A DNA stretch of 64,000 bases. It comes from Roseivivax sediminis. GTDB taxonomy: Bacteria > Pseudomonadota > Alphaproteobacteria > Rhodobacterales > Rhodobacteraceae. The stretch is taken from the NCBI RefSeq assembly GCF_900112685.1, contig NZ_FOMS01000004.1, positions 77,025 to 141,024 on the forward strand, in the 5' to 3' direction. Made by a program: the position numbers and the translations under genes. The notes below the pieces were generated by a model, which saw nothing but the letters and a program-made list of their open reading frames with translations, was not told the DNA's origin and made no database searches. Positions 35,425 through 44,992 of the stretch are shown piece after piece; within the stretch, counting starts at the first letter, position 1; the number at the start of each line of letters is the position of its first letter.

Positions 35425-35919
35425 TCAGTCGTCCGCGTCTTCGAATTCCGGCGCATCGTCGAGCTGCTGCTCGTTCAGCCGCGTGACGATGGTGATGGTC
35501 TCGTCCTCGGGCGACCGGGCGAGGCGCAGGTCGCTCAGCGGGATCATCACCGTCTTCTCGCCGATGCCGAGGAACCCGCCGATATCGGTGGTGATGCCCT
35601 GCACCATGCCCGCGTCGTCCAGCAGGATTTCCTCGACCGAGCCGATCTCGCTCAGTCCCGCCATGATCGGCTGCAACGGCTGGTCGCCCTCCCAGGTCTC
35701 GGCGTCGTAATCGCCCTCGAGCGACACGATCCGTGCCTCCTGGATCATCGTCGCGGTGATGTAGGGCGCCTGGTCGGGCTCGGCGCCCGCCTGCGGGTCC
35801 GTCTGGGCGTCGGCCTGGGCGGCGGGTTCGTCCGTCTGCGTGTCGGACCCGGTGTCCTGGGCGGCGGCCGGCAGCGCCAGGGCGGCAGCCACGAGCGCGG
35901 CGAGAGAGGTGCGGAACAT
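35425..35919 (-). CDS. PRC-barrel domain exported protein
   Basis: A 164-residue protein with a signal peptide (1-20), an acidic, Gln/Asp/Thr-rich linker (22-50) and a PRC-barrel-like domain: SEIGSVEEILLDDAGMVQGITTDIGGF, IPLSDLRL. PRC barrels bind partners in settings from RNA processing to photosynthetic reaction centres; exported ones are common in alphaproteobacteria and poorly characterised. No partner is visible here. About 209 bases without a gene separate it from the next gene. Confidence 0.8.
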   Translation of the reverse strand: MFRTSLAALVAAALALPAAAQDTGSDTQTDEPAAQADAQTDPQAGAEPDQAPYITATMIQEARIVSLEGDYDAETWEGDQPLQPIMAGLSEIGSVEEILLDDAGMVQGITTDIGGFLGIGEKTVMIPLSDLRLARSPEDETITIVTRLNEQQLDDAPEFEDADD

Positions 35920-36128
35920 GTTTTCCCCTTCGTTCGAATACAGTGGCTGCGGCCTTGCAACCTTCCAAGCTCAACCTCCCCTCGCCCGCTCGGTTCCCGG
36001 CAAAGAGTCGCCGGCGTTTCCGGCGGCCCGCCGCGCGCCTCTTGGCTCATGGTCCATCTTGCCTTGATCCGAAATCCCCGCATGATCGCAAGATGGCGCC
36101 CCTGCGCGCCCGGCCGGGAGCTCCGCAC

Positions 36129-36536
36129 ATGAAAACCCTGATGCACTTCACCCTCGCCCTGTCGCTGGCCCTGCCGGTGACGGCCGTCGCGCAAGAGGTC
36201 CGCGAGGTCCACTTCGGCGCCGGCAATTTCGGCACGATGATCGAAGGTACGATCACCGGACACGACTATCTCGACTACCGCCTGGGCGCCGGCGCCGGGC
36301 AGCAGATGTTCGTCGAACTTGCGGTGACGCGCAGCGACGGCTTCGGCAACGTGAACTTCAACGTCATGCCGCCGGGCGCGGAATGGGAGGTGATCTACAT
36401 CTCGTCCAACGACGGCAACAGCGCCACTGTCGACCTGCCCGAAGACGGCACCTACACGATCCGGGTCTATCATCTCGGCAACGACGAGGACGCCGGCGCG
36501 ACCTCGGCCTTCACGCTCGATCTGTCGATCCAGTAG
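36129..36536 (+). CDS. Secreted PPC-fold protein resembling g-type lysozyme inhibitors
   Basis: A 135-residue precursor with a signal peptide (1-21, ending AVAQ). The mature part reads GTITGHDYLDYRLGAGAGQQ, FNVMPPGAEWEVIYIS, NDGNSATVDLPEDGTYTIRVYHL: the pattern I know from small periplasmic proteins annotated as inhibitors of g-type lysozyme or DNA-breaking-rejoining protein. An inhibitor role is inference from that resemblance. It stands alone, convergent with uvrC, with a GC-rich hairpin after the stop. Confidence 0.55.
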   Translation: MKTLMHFTLALSLALPVTAVAQEVREVHFGAGNFGTMIEGTITGHDYLDYRLGAGAGQQMFVELAVTRSDGFGNVNFNVMPPGAEWEVIYISSNDGNSATVDLPEDGTYTIRVYHLGNDEDAGATSAFTLDLSIQ

Positions 36537-36592
36537 AGCCCCCGCGGGACGGCGGGCGGGGCGACGGCCTTCAGGCCGAGCGCCGTCCGGCG

Positions 36593-38485
36593 TCACCCGC
36601 CCTCGTTGAAATGCGCGTAGATGCGTTCGGCCAGCGCAGCCGAGACGCCCTCGACCGCCTTCAGATCGGCGAGGTTCGCCCGGCCCACCGCCTTGGCCGA
36701 TCCGAAATGCTGCAAGAGCGCCCGCTTGCGCGAGGCGCCCACCCCGGCGATCTCGTCCAGCGGATTGGCCGACACCGCCTTCGACCGCTTCGCCCGGTGC
36801 GAGCCGATGGCGAAGCGGTGCGCCTCGTCCCGCAGCCGCTGTACGAAATACAGAACCGGGTCGTTGCGCCGGAGCGCGAAGGGCCGCTGGCCGAAACGGT
36901 GGAACTCCTCCTTGCCGTGATCGCGGTCGACCCCCTTGGCGACGCCGATCATCGCCACGTCCTCGACGCCGAGCTCGGCCAGGATCTCGTGCACCGCGCT
37001 CACCTGACCTTGCCCGCCGTCGATCAGCAGGAGATCGGGCCACAGCCCCTTGTCGCGATCCGGGTCCTCTTTCAGGAGACGCTTGAAGCGCCGGGTCAGC
37101 ACCTCCTTCATCATTCCGAAATCGTCGCCGGGTGTCAGTTCCTCGCCCTTGATGTTGAACTTGCGGTACTGGTTCTTGAGGTAGCCCTCCGGCCCCGCGA
37201 CGATCATCGCGCCCACCGCGTGCGCCCCCTGGATGTGGGAGTTGTCGTAGACCTCGATCCGCTCCGGCACCGTCTCCAGCCCGAAGGCCTCCGCCAGCCC
37301 GCGCAGGAGCTTTCCCTGCGCCGCGCTCTCGGCCATCTTCCGCCCGAGGCTCTCGCGCGCATTGCGCAGTGCGCCCTCGACCAGCTCGGCCTTCTCGCCC
37401 CGCCGCGGCACGGCGATCTCGACCTTGCGGCCCTTCTTCTCGGTCAGAAGCTCGGTCATCAGGTCCGGGCTCTCGATCTCGTGGCTCAGCAGAAGCAGGC
37501 GCGGCGGCTCCTTGGTGTCGTAGAACTGGCCGATGAAGGCCTCCAGCACCTCGGAGGCCTCCACGTCCTCGCCCACGCGGGGGTAGAAGTCGCGGTTGCC
37601 CCAGTTCTGGTTGGCCCGGATGAAGAAGACCTGCACGCAGGCCTGCCCGCCCTCCATGTGCAACGCCAGGATGTCGGCCTCGGTCACGCCGCGCGGGTTG
37701 ATGCCTTGCGCGCTCTGCACCTGGGTCAGCGCGCGGATGCGGTCGCGCAGCGCTGCCGCGCGCTCGAACTCCATCGCCGCGGAGGCCTCCTGCATCGACG
37801 CGGCCAGCGTCTCCTGGATCTTGGTGTCCCGGCCCGAAAGGAAGCGTTCGGCGTCGTTCACGCTCGCGGCGTAGTCCGCCTCCGAGATCTTGCCGACGCA
37901 GGGCGCGCTGCACCGCTTAATCTGGTGCAGAAGGCAGGGCCGCGTGCGCGTCTCGAACACCGAATCCGAGCAGCTGCGCAGGAGGAACACCTTCTGGAGC
38001 TGGTTGAGCGTGCGGTTCACCGCCCCGGCGCTGGCGAAGGGGCCGTAATAGGCGCCCTTCTCCTTCTTCGCGCCGCGGTGCTTCTTGATCTGCGGATAGC
38101 CGTGATCGCCGGTCACAAGGATGTTCGGGAACGACTTGTCGTCGCGCAGCAGGACATTGAACTTGGGCTTGAGCTGCTTGATCAGGTTCTGTTCGAGCAG
38201 CAGCGCCTCGGTCTCGGTCCGCGTCGTGAGGAACATCATCGACGCGGTCTCGCGGATCATCCGGGCGATGCGCGGCGTGTGGCCCGTGGGCCTGGCATAG
38301 CTCGACACCCGCGCCTTGAGGTTGCGCGCCTTGCCGACATACAGCACGCGGCTCTGGGCATCGAGCATGCGGTAGACACCGGGCCGGGTCTCCAGCGTCC
38401 TCAGGTAGCCCTGAATGACCCCGTGCCCGGTCGGCGCCGGCGCCGTTGAGGTCGTTTCTTTCCCTGTTTCCGTTTCGTCCGTCAT
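36593..38485 (-). CDS. uvrC: Excinuclease ABC subunit C
   Basis: The 630-residue nuclease makes both incisions in nucleotide-excision repair. It carries an N-terminal GIY-YIG domain ([18 protein letters not shown]), the UVR/UvrBC-binding helix around residue 220, a UvrC RNase-H-like domain (VYDNSHIQG with Asp, DGGQGQVSA) and C-terminal helix-hairpin-helix repeats. I choose the ATG at 38485, preceded by AAAGGA; an upstream in-frame start adds 12 residues with no ribosome site. The stretch upstream is the AT-rich island, probably its promoter region. Confidence 0.96.
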   Translation of the reverse strand: MTDETETGKETTSTAPAPTGHGVIQGYLRTLETRPGVYRMLDAQSRVLYVGKARNLKARVSSYARPTGHTPRIARMIRETASMMFLTTRTETEALLLEQNLIKQLKPKFNVLLRDDKSFPNILVTGDHGYPQIKKHRGAKKEKGAYYGPFASAGAVNRTLNQLQKVFLLRSCSDSVFETRTRPCLLHQIKRCSAPCVGKISEADYAASVNDAERFLSGRDTKIQETLAASMQEASAAMEFERAAALRDRIRALTQVQSAQGINPRGVTEADILALHMEGGQACVQVFFIRANQNWGNRDFYPRVGEDVEASEVLEAFIGQFYDTKEPPRLLLLSHEIESPDLMTELLTEKKGRKVEIAVPRRGEKAELVEGALRNARESLGRKMAESAAQGKLLRGLAEAFGLETVPERIEVYDNSHIQGAHAVGAMIVAGPEGYLKNQYRKFNIKGEELTPGDDFGMMKEVLTRRFKRLLKEDPDRDKGLWPDLLLIDGGQGQVSAVHEILAELGVEDVAMIGVAKGVDRDHGKEEFHRFGQRPFALRRNDPVLYFVQRLRDEAHRFAIGSHRAKRSKAVSANPLDEIAGVGASRKRALLQHFGSAKAVGRANLADLKAVEGVSAALAERIYAHFNEGG

Positions 38486-38819
38486 GTCCTTTCGCGCGGG
38501 TCCCCGCCCCATACGTTCCATCCCGAAGCGCCAATTGCGACGGCTTCGATTCGCGGTTTTCGCACCCCAAGTTCGCCCGATCTTTCAAGCCTGAAGAGAT
38601 CCACCGAAACTGTGGACAAGTCTGAGGGAAACTCCGTCTGAGACCCGAAATCCCCTTGCATACTTGGCCATCCGTTACATTGCTCAATAATTGGGCGCTT
38701 TACTAACCCATTGAAAGAATTCATCAAAAAAATGGACTCTGAATAAGCTACTGTTTTTGTTAACGGTTCTGTGACACTTGGATGACGCATGTCGCACCGG
38801 TGCACAACTTTCCCCGGCG
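38486..38819. other. AT-rich intergenic region before uvrC
   Basis: 334 bases between the SDR gene and uvrC. Bases 38701-38760 contain only 18 G+C of 60, by my count, against a background near two-thirds. A frame on the minus strand (start near 38790, stop overlapping the uvrC start as ATGA, 102 codons) is open but uses AT-rich codons foreign to the neighbours and has no recognisable motif, so I leave it uncalled. A promoter for uvrC probably lies here. Confidence 0.5.
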
Positions 38820-39611
38820 TCACTCGACGCCGACCACATCCGGGGTCTGCCAGGCCAGGTGCTGGCCCCCGTCGACACAGATCATCTGCCCCGTCACCGC
38901 CCGCGCATCGAGGATGTATCCCAGCGCCGCGGTTATGTCGGTCTCGTTCGCGCCGCGCTCCAGGATCGTGGCAGCGCGCTGCGCGGCAAAGTGCTCCGCG
39001 CTCTGGTCGGGGCCCTGCAGCGTGGGGCCGGGGCCGATGCCGTTGACCCGCACCCGCGGGGCGAGGCCCTGCGCCGCCGTCTGCGTGAAGGCCCAGAGCC
39101 CCATCTTGGCGATCGTGTAAGTCATGAAGTGTGGCGTCAGCTTGCGCACCCGCTGGTCGATCATGTTCACCACGACGCCCTGCGCCTCCGGCTCGCCTCG
39201 CTCGTCCGGCTCCGGGTCCGGCACCTGCGCCGCAAGCGCCTGGGTCAGCACGAAGGGCGCGCGCAGGTTGCTGCCGAGATGCCGGTCCCAGCCGTCACGG
39301 GTGGCATCCTCGATCGTGTCGTGCTCAAAGATCGAGGCGTTGTTGACCAGCCGCGTGATCGGCCCGCCCAGCCCTGCCGCCGCGCGCGGCAGAAGCGCCG
39401 CGGTCTCCGCCTCGTCCAGCAGGTCGGCCTGCAGCGTGACCGCCGCCTGGCCCTTCTCGCGCACCAGCGCCGCGACCTCCTCGGCTGCGTCGGCGGATCC
39501 GCCGTAATGCACCGCCACGTCGCAGCCCCGATCGGCGAGGTAGAGCGCCATGGCGCGGCCCAGACGGCGCCCGCCGCCGGTCACCAGTGCACGATGCCGA
39601 ATGTCGCTCAT
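38820..39611 (-). CDS. SDR family oxidoreductase, pteridine-reductase (FolM)-like
   Basis: A 263-residue short-chain dehydrogenase. The cofactor loop GGGRRLGRA has the Arg pattern of NADPH-using pteridine reductases rather than the usual TGxxxGIG, followed by NNASIFE, and the catalytic YTIAK. FolM-type enzymes reduce dihydrofolate or dihydromonapterin. The ATG at 39611 follows GAGGAGGA. It sits between a Ca/Na exchanger gene and uvrC on the same strand; SDR-uvrC adjacency is common in Rhodobacteraceae, as I recall. Confidence 0.85.
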   Translation of the reverse strand: MSDIRHRALVTGGGRRLGRAMALYLADRGCDVAVHYGGSADAAEEVAALVREKGQAAVTLQADLLDEAETAALLPRAAAGLGGPITRLVNNASIFEHDTIEDATRDGWDRHLGSNLRAPFVLTQALAAQVPDPEPDERGEPEAQGVVVNMIDQRVRKLTPHFMTYTIAKMGLWAFTQTAAQGLAPRVRVNGIGPGPTLQGPDQSAEHFAAQRAATILERGANETDITAALGYILDARAVTGQMICVDGGQHLAWQTPDVVGVE

Positions 39612-39621
39612 GCCTTCCTCC

Positions 39622-40569
39622 TCAGCCCAGGACGGTGACCACATAAAGCACGTAGGCCGCCGACAGCGCGATGCCCACCGGCCGCGTCATGTTGAACCGG
39701 AAGAAGACGAACGGAAGCAGCAGCACCGACGACGCCAGCATCACCCACAGATCGAAGCGCAGGAACTCGGCGTCGACCTCCATCGGCGCGATCAGGGCGG
39801 CAACGCCGATGATCGCGAGGAGGTTGAACATGTTCGACCCGATCACGTTGCCGAGCGCCACGTCCGCCTGCCGCCGCAAGGCCGCCGACACCGTCGTTGC
39901 CAGCTCGGGCAACGATGTGCCCACGGCCACCAGCGTCAGGCCGATCACCGTGTCCGACACGCCGAAGCGCTGCGCAATCTCGGTCGCGCTATCGACCAGC
40001 AGGTCCGCGCCCAGAGGCAGACCACCGAGGCCGAGCACGAGATAGAGGATGATCTTCCACCACGCCATCTCGGGGTCCGCGCCCTCGACGTCCTCTTCCT
40101 CGGGCACGGTCTCGCCCTTGCGACGGTGCTGGCGCGCCTCCCAGAAGTTCTCGGCCAGGATGGCAAAGAGCGCGGCCAGCAGGACCAGCCCGGAAATCCA
40201 GTCGAAGGTGCCCCGGAAGGCCAGCCCGATGAACAGGATCGAGGCGCCGAGCATGATGACATAGCTCTTGCGGGTGTCGCACTCGGACGTGTGCATGACC
40301 GCGAGGATGGCCGGAATGCCAAGCACCATCAGCACGTTGGCGGTATTCGACCCGACCACGTTGCCGAGCGCGATCCCCGGCACCCCGTCCAGCGCGGCGT
40401 TGACGGAGATCAGCAACTCCGGCGCCGATGTGCCGAAGGCGACGATGGTCAGCGACACGATCAGCGCCGGCACCCCGGCCCGGAGCGCGAGGTTCACCGC
40501 GCCCTTGACCAGCGCGTCGCCGGCCAGGAGCAGGATCACGAGCCCGAGCGCCGCGTAGAACCAGACCAT
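39622..40569 (-). CDS. Calcium/sodium antiporter, CaCA family (YrbG-like)
   Basis: A 315-residue antiporter with ten hydrophobic segments and two inverted alpha-repeats: VAFGTSAPELLISVNAAL and LVAVGTSLPELATTVSAAL, each carrying the ion-binding Glu. GNVVGSNTANV and GNVIGSNMFNLL are the paired alpha-2 parts. It exchanges Ca2+ or another cation for Na+ or H+ across the inner membrane. It is one base from the preceding zinc-ribbon gene's stop, suggesting one transcript with the S49 peptidase. Confidence 0.92.
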   Translation of the reverse strand: MVWFYAALGLVILLLAGDALVKGAVNLALRAGVPALIVSLTIVAFGTSAPELLISVNAALDGVPGIALGNVVGSNTANVLMVLGIPAILAVMHTSECDTRKSYVIMLGASILFIGLAFRGTFDWISGLVLLAALFAILAENFWEARQHRRKGETVPEEEDVEGADPEMAWWKIILYLVLGLGGLPLGADLLVDSATEIAQRFGVSDTVIGLTLVAVGTSLPELATTVSAALRRQADVALGNVIGSNMFNLLAIIGVAALIAPMEVDAEFLRFDLWVMLASSVLLLPFVFFRFNMTRPVGIALSAAYVLYVVTVLG

Positions 40570-40570
40570 C

Positions 40571-40741
40571 TCAGCCGCGCCCCTCGACCTTGCCGCAGGG
40601 GCACGGGCCCTTGCCGATCCGGTGGCGTCCGCAGTTCGGACACTTCTGCGGCCCGCGCAGCGCCTTCGGCATCCGCAGCTTGCCGAACATGCCCATCACG
40701 CCCATGAAGACGAGGAAGAGGATGACGATCTTCAGGATCAC
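40571..40741 (-). CDS. Small membrane-anchored zinc-ribbon protein
   Basis: A 56-residue protein: an N-terminal hydrophobic helix (residues 2-20, VILFLVFMGVMGMFGK) followed by CPNCGRHRIGKGPCPCG, a compact zinc ribbon of four Cys, and a basic-acidic tail. The start is GTG at 40741, two bases after the S49 peptidase stop; an internal ATG at codon 13 would cut into the membrane helix. It lies between peptidase and antiporter in a continuous run. I recall similar small proteins in Rhodobacteraceae but no known function. Confidence 0.75.
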   Translation of the reverse strand: MILKIVILFLVFMGVMGMFGKLRMPKALRGPQKCPNCGRHRIGKGPCPCGKVEGRG

Positions 40742-40742
40742 G

Positions 40743-41540
40743 TCAGAGGCCGTAGCGCGCGAAATCCGCGCGTTCCTCGACCGAAGCGAGCGCGTCCTGC
40801 GCGATCCCCGCGCCGAACCGGCTCAGCAGCGGCTTGCGCTGGTCGTAGCGGCGGAACCGCACCTTGTCGCCGAAGCGGGCTTTCATCGTCGGGACGAGGT
40901 GCCCGATCCCGTCGGCAAGCCCGACGTCGACCGCCCGGTCGCCGATCCAGATCTCGCCGTTGAACAGATCCTCGTTCTCCGAAAGCTTCGCGCCCCGCCG
41001 GTCGCGCACATGCCCGATGAAATTGCCGTGCAGCTGCTCCAGCCAGCGATTGAGCCGCGCGACGTCCTCCTCGCTTTCGGGGCGGAACGGGTCGAGCATG
41101 GATTTCGACGTGCCCGCCGTGTGCACGCGACGCTCAAACCCCTGCCGCTGCAGGAAGACATGCGCGCCGAACCCGGACGAGATGACGCCGATGGAACCCA
41201 GAATCGACGAATGATCGGCAAAGACCTCATCGGCAGCCGCGGCCAGCCAGTAGCCGCCGGAGGCCGCCACATCCTCCACGAAGGCGAAGACGGGAACCTT
41301 CTTTTCCTCTGCCAGCCGCCGGATGCGGGCGCCGATCAGCGCCGATTGCACCGGAGAGCCGCCGGGGGAGTTGATCTCGAGAGCGACCGCCACGGGCTTG
41401 CCGCGCGAGAACGCACGGTCGAGCTGCTGGGCGACGCTGCGATCGGAGATCGCGGTGCGGCCCATGCCGCCGATCGTGCCCTGAAGGCGGACGATCGACA
41501 CGAGCGGGCCGGATTTCAGGAACGGCAGACGGAGCTTCAT
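40743..41540 (-). CDS. S49 family peptidase (SohB/SppA-like)
   Basis: A 265-residue serine peptidase of the signal-peptide-peptidase A family, with INSPGGSP, the catalytic Ser94 in VAASGGYW and the catalytic Lys146 in TSKSMLDPF. There is no signal peptide or membrane helix, so it may act on the cytoplasmic face or be peripheral, unlike E. coli SohB. It breaks down cleaved signal peptides or membrane remnants, by family. The start at 41540 (MKLRLPFLKSG) is the first of the conserved part. Confidence 0.9.
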   Translation of the reverse strand: MKLRLPFLKSGPLVSIVRLQGTIGGMGRTAISDRSVAQQLDRAFSRGKPVAVALEINSPGGSPVQSALIGARIRRLAEEKKVPVFAFVEDVAASGGYWLAAAADEVFADHSSILGSIGVISSGFGAHVFLQRQGFERRVHTAGTSKSMLDPFRPESEEDVARLNRWLEQLHGNFIGHVRDRRGAKLSENEDLFNGEIWIGDRAVDVGLADGIGHLVPTMKARFGDKVRFRRYDQRKPLLSRFGAGIAQDALASVEERADFARYGL

Positions 41541-41673
41541 GCCGCGAGATGTAGAGGCCGGGTGCAGGACAAACAAGCCGCAGCGGACGGGGTTTCGGCC
41601 CGTGGCGGAAGTTGCGCGCCGAAAGGTGGCGCGGGGCGCCTCCCCCATGCGTGGCTGGCGGGCAATGTCGGGC

Positions 41674-43863
41674 TCACATGAAACTTTGCGGGTCGATGTC
41701 GATGGCCAGCCGGACGTCGCCGCGGATGCGGATCTGGCCCACCCAGTCGGCGATGGCCCGTTGCAGCGGCACGCCCTTCGGGGCCTTAACCAGCAGCCGC
41801 ACGCGGTGGCGCCCCCGGATTCGCGCGACCGGTGCCGGCGCGGGCCCGTAGACCTCCGCGCCGACCTGCCGCAGCGGCCCGTCGCCGCGCGCCAGCGCGT
41901 TGCCGATATCGAACACTGCCTGCACGTCGGGCGAGGACAGGATCACCCCGGCCATCCGCCCATAAGGCGGCACCCCGGCGTGCCGTCGCTCTTCGGCCTC
42001 CGCGCGCCAGAACCCTTCCTCGTCGCCCGACAGAATGGCGCGGATCACCGGATGCTCCGGCTGGTAGGTCTGCAATAACGCGACGCCGCGCTTTTCCGTC
42101 CGGCCCGCGCGCCCCGCGACCTGCCGCATCAGCTGGAAGGTGCGTTCGGCCGCGCGCAGATCGGACCCCTGCAGGCCGAGATCGGCGTCAATCACCCCCA
42201 CCAGCGTCAAGAGCGGGAAGTTGTGCCCCTTGGCCACGAGCTGCGTGCCGATGATGAGGTCCGCGCCGCCTTGCGCGATCTCCTCGATCTCCGCCTTCAG
42301 CGCGCGGGCCGAGCCGAAGAGGTCCGAGGACAGCACCGCGATGCGCGCGTCCGGGAAGGCCGCGCGCGCCTCTTCGGCCATGCGCTCCACCCCCGGGCCG
42401 ACGGCAGCGAGCTTGCCTTCCACCCCGCAGGCCGGGCACGCCTCGGGCATCGGCGTGGTCTCGCCGCATTGATGGCAGACGAGACGGTTCTGGAACCGAT
42501 GTTCCACCATGCGCGCGTCGCACTGGGCGCAGCCGACCTGGTGCCCGCAGGCCCGGCAGAGCGTCACCGGCGCGTAGCCCCGGCGGTTGAGAAACAGGAG
42601 TGCCTGCTCTTTCCGCGCCATCCGCGCCTTGACTGCGGCAGCGAGCGTCGGAGAGATCCAGCGATTGGACGGCAAATCCTCCACGCGCATGTCGATGCTG
42701 CGCATCTCGGGCATCACCGCCTCCCCGAAGCGCGAGGTCAGCGTCAGGCGGTCGTACTTGCCGGCCTCGGCATTGGCCCAGCTTTCCAGCGACGGCGTGG
42801 CGGAGGCGAGCACGACGCGCGCGTCGTTCAGCGAGGCGCGCAGCACCGCCATGTCCCGCGCGTTGTAAAGGACCCCATCCTCCTGCTTGTAGGAGGTGTC
42901 GTGCTCCTCGTCGACGACGACCAGCCCGAGCCGCTGGAACGGCAGGAAGAGTGCCGAGCGCGCGCCGACCACCAGTTCCGCCCCGCCGGTCGCCACCATC
43001 GACCAGACGCGTCGCCGTTCGGTCTGGGTGACGCCGTGGTGCCATTCGGCCGGTTTGGCGCCGAAACGCGCCTCGACGCGGGTGATGAACTCCGAGGTCA
43101 GCGCGATTTCCGGCAAGAGGACCAGCGCCTGCCGCCCCTGCCGCAGGCATTCCGCGACCGCTTCGAGATACACCTCGGTCTTGCCGGAGCCCGTCACGCC
43201 CTTCAGCAGCGTCGTGCCGTAGCGCCCGCTTTGCAGTCCCGCGCGCAGCGCCTCGGCGCCCGTGGCCTGATCCTCGGTCAGGGCCTTGCCGCCCCAATCG
43301 GGGTCGAGTCGCGGATAGGGCGTGTCGCGCGGCGCCTCCTCCTCGCGCACGACACCCTGTTTCGCCAGCCCCTTGATGACCGAGGCGGTCACGCCCGCGG
43401 CATCCGCCAGTTCCTTCTGAGTCAGGGCGAGTCCGCCCATCTCCTCCAGCACGGCGAGGACGCGGCGGCGCGCGTCGGTCTCCCGGTCCGGGCGTCCCTC
43501 CCCCAGCCGGTAGACCCGGCGGGCCGACGGCGCCGCGCCGAGCGCCGGCGCCCGCGTGGCAAGCCGCAGCATCGCCGGCATCGGCGTGAGCGTGTAATCG
43601 CCGGCCTTGTCCAGGAAATCCCGCAGTTCGGCGCGCATCGGCGCGACATCCAGAACGCGGGTGATCGGACGGATCTTCGCAGGGTCGAAGTCCCCTTCCC
43701 CCGGCCCCCAGACGACGCCCCAGACGCGCCGGGGGCCAAGCGGCACCTCCACGTAGGCGCCCTGCCAGCAGCCGCCTTCCGGCGCGCGGTAGTCCAGCGT
43801 GCCGCCCAGGGGCTGGGCCGTCAGCACGCCCACGATCTCGCCCGGGTCGTAGAAGCCGTCCAT
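41674..43863 (-). CDS. priA: Primosomal replication protein N' (PriA helicase)
   Basis: The 729-residue DNA helicase restarts stalled replication forks. It has the N-terminal 3'-binding domain, Walker [14 protein letters not shown] box ([11 protein letters not shown]), eight zinc-ligand Cys in [13 protein letters not shown] and CHQCGE...CPACG, and the helicase motifs LRRGY and QVAGRAGR. The length is typical. The ATG at 43863 follows GTGAAGG. It is divergent from the transaldolase gene by about 106 bases, and its 3' end faces the S49 peptidase run. Confidence 0.97.
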   Translation of the reverse strand: MDGFYDPGEIVGVLTAQPLGGTLDYRAPEGGCWQGAYVEVPLGPRRVWGVVWGPGEGDFDPAKIRPITRVLDVAPMRAELRDFLDKAGDYTLTPMPAMLRLATRAPALGAAPSARRVYRLGEGRPDRETDARRRVLAVLEEMGGLALTQKELADAAGVTASVIKGLAKQGVVREEEAPRDTPYPRLDPDWGGKALTEDQATGAEALRAGLQSGRYGTTLLKGVTGSGKTEVYLEAVAECLRQGRQALVLLPEIALTSEFITRVEARFGAKPAEWHHGVTQTERRRVWSMVATGGAELVVGARSALFLPFQRLGLVVVDEEHDTSYKQEDGVLYNARDMAVLRASLNDARVVLASATPSLESWANAEAGKYDRLTLTSRFGEAVMPEMRSIDMRVEDLPSNRWISPTLAAAVKARMARKEQALLFLNRRGYAPVTLCRACGHQVGCAQCDARMVEHRFQNRLVCHQCGETTPMPEACPACGVEGKLAAVGPGVERMAEEARAAFPDARIAVLSSDLFGSARALKAEIEEIAQGGADLIIGTQLVAKGHNFPLLTLVGVIDADLGLQGSDLRAAERTFQLMRQVAGRAGRTEKRGVALLQTYQPEHPVIRAILSGDEEGFWRAEAEERRHAGVPPYGRMAGVILSSPDVQAVFDIGNALARGDGPLRQVGAEVYGPAPAPVARIRGRHRVRLLVKAPKGVPLQRAIADWVGQIRIRGDVRLAIDIDPQSFM

Positions 43864-43969
43864 CCTTCACGCTTTCATGTTAGCGCCCCAACTCACGGGG
43901 TTTTGCAGCCGGAGCCCTTGGGGTATGACACGGGCGAGCCTTTGCCAATCACTCCCGGAGGGGGATCCC

Positions 43970-44623
43970 ATGAAGTTCTTCGTCGACACCGCCGACATCG
44001 ACGCGATCCGAGAGCTGCACGCGCTCGGCATGCTCGACGGCGTGACCACCAACCCCTCGCTGATCCTGAAGTCGGGGCGCAACATCCTCGAGGTCACCAA
44101 GGAGATCTGCGAGACCGTGGACGGCCCGGTTTCGGCCGAGGTGATCGCGCTCAGCGCGGAAGACATGATCGCCGAGGGCCGCAAGCTGGCGGAGATCGCC
44201 GACAATATCGCCGTGAAGGTGCCGCTGACCTGGGACGGGCTCAAGGCCTGCAAGGTGCTGTCGGGCGAAGGCAAGATGGTGAACGTCACGCTGTGCTTCT
44301 CGGCCAACCAGGCGATCCTGGCTGCCAAGGCGGGGGCGACGTTCATCTCGCCGTTCGTCGGCCGGCTCGACGACATCAACCTCGACGGGCTGCAGCTGAT
44401 CTCGGACATTCGTCAGATCTACGACAATTACGGCTACGAGACGCAGATCCTCGCCGCATCGATCCGCTCGGCCAATCACATGTCCGAGTGCGCCAAGATC
44501 GGCGCGGATGTCTGCACGGCGCCGCCGGCGGTCATTCACGCGATGGCCAACCACGTGCTGACCGACAAGGGCCTCGACGCCTTCGTCGCGGACGCGCAGA
44601 AGGCCGGCATCAAGATCGTCTGA
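43970..44623 (+). CDS. fsa: Transaldolase / fructose-6-phosphate aldolase family
   Basis: A 217-residue short transaldolase-family enzyme: [26 protein letters not shown], the Schiff-base Lys in [12 protein letters not shown] and [10 protein letters not shown]-like segments with Asp. FSA-type proteins catalyse dihydroxyacetone transfer or, more generally, transaldolase activity in the pentose-phosphate pathway. The SD GGAGGGGG precedes the ATG at 43970. Sequence alone does not separate transaldolase from fructose-6-phosphate aldolase. The 3' neighbour is a 324-base stretch without a gene. Confidence 0.92.
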   Translation: MKFFVDTADIDAIRELHALGMLDGVTTNPSLILKSGRNILEVTKEICETVDGPVSAEVIALSAEDMIAEGRKLAEIADNIAVKVPLTWDGLKACKVLSGEGKMVNVTLCFSANQAILAAKAGATFISPFVGRLDDINLDGLQLISDIRQIYDNYGYETQILAASIRSANHMSECAKIGADVCTAPPAVIHAMANHVLTDKGLDAFVADAQKAGIKIV

Positions 44624-44947
44624 GACCGGCGTATCGACTTTGGGGATGGTGCCGGGCTGTCGCGAGTTCGGCACCGCTTCCGGAATCCCGCGTCACGTTT
44701 CTTCGAACGAGGCCCCCCGCGCGGAACCAAGGCCGAACGGCAACGAGGGACCGGCGCGCCAGTGGCGCTGCGCAGGCCCGAGGAGCGCGCATCGCCGCGC
44801 CTCCCCCCGCACCGGCGATTTAACGACGATTGGCGCAACGCTCCACGGTCTTTCGGATATGGCAGATACAAAGCTCCGCCGCCCGTCGGTCTGGACTCGC
44901 CGGACCGCGGCCCGCCGACACGCGGCTCGTCCGCTTACAGAAAAACT
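44624..44947. other. Intergenic region between convergent fsa and petC, no gene seen
   Basis: 324 bases before the petC terminator. It has no frame with a convincing ribosome site and codon usage. A weak promoter-like pair TTGGCG (44830-44835) and GGATAT (44855-44860), spaced 19, points rightward into the terminator, so a small RNA is possible but unsupported. Confidence 0.35.
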
Positions 44948-44971
44948 AAGGCCCCGCCGAGGCGGGGCCTT
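44948..44971 (-). terminator. Rho-independent terminator of petABC
   Basis: AAGGCCCCGCC-GA-GGCGGGGCCTT, an 11-bp perfect stem with a two-base loop; leftward, it is followed by a T-rich tract (AGTTTTTC) and ends the petC message. On the plus strand it carries TTT, so it may also stop fsa transcripts. Confidence 0.9.
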
Positions 44972-44992
44972 TACGATCCGGCACGGGTCCGA

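Noticed and set aside
38600-38640. Sequence TGTGGACAA close to a DnaA box, in the AT-rich gap
   Set aside because: A single site with a mismatch, without the cluster of boxes or neighbouring genes expected for an origin.
38482-38790. 102-codon minus-strand frame upstream of uvrC
   Set aside because: Codon use is AT-rich and unlike its neighbours, no domain or ribosome site is clear, and most of it falls in an AT-rich promoter-like gap. I report it only as an open question.
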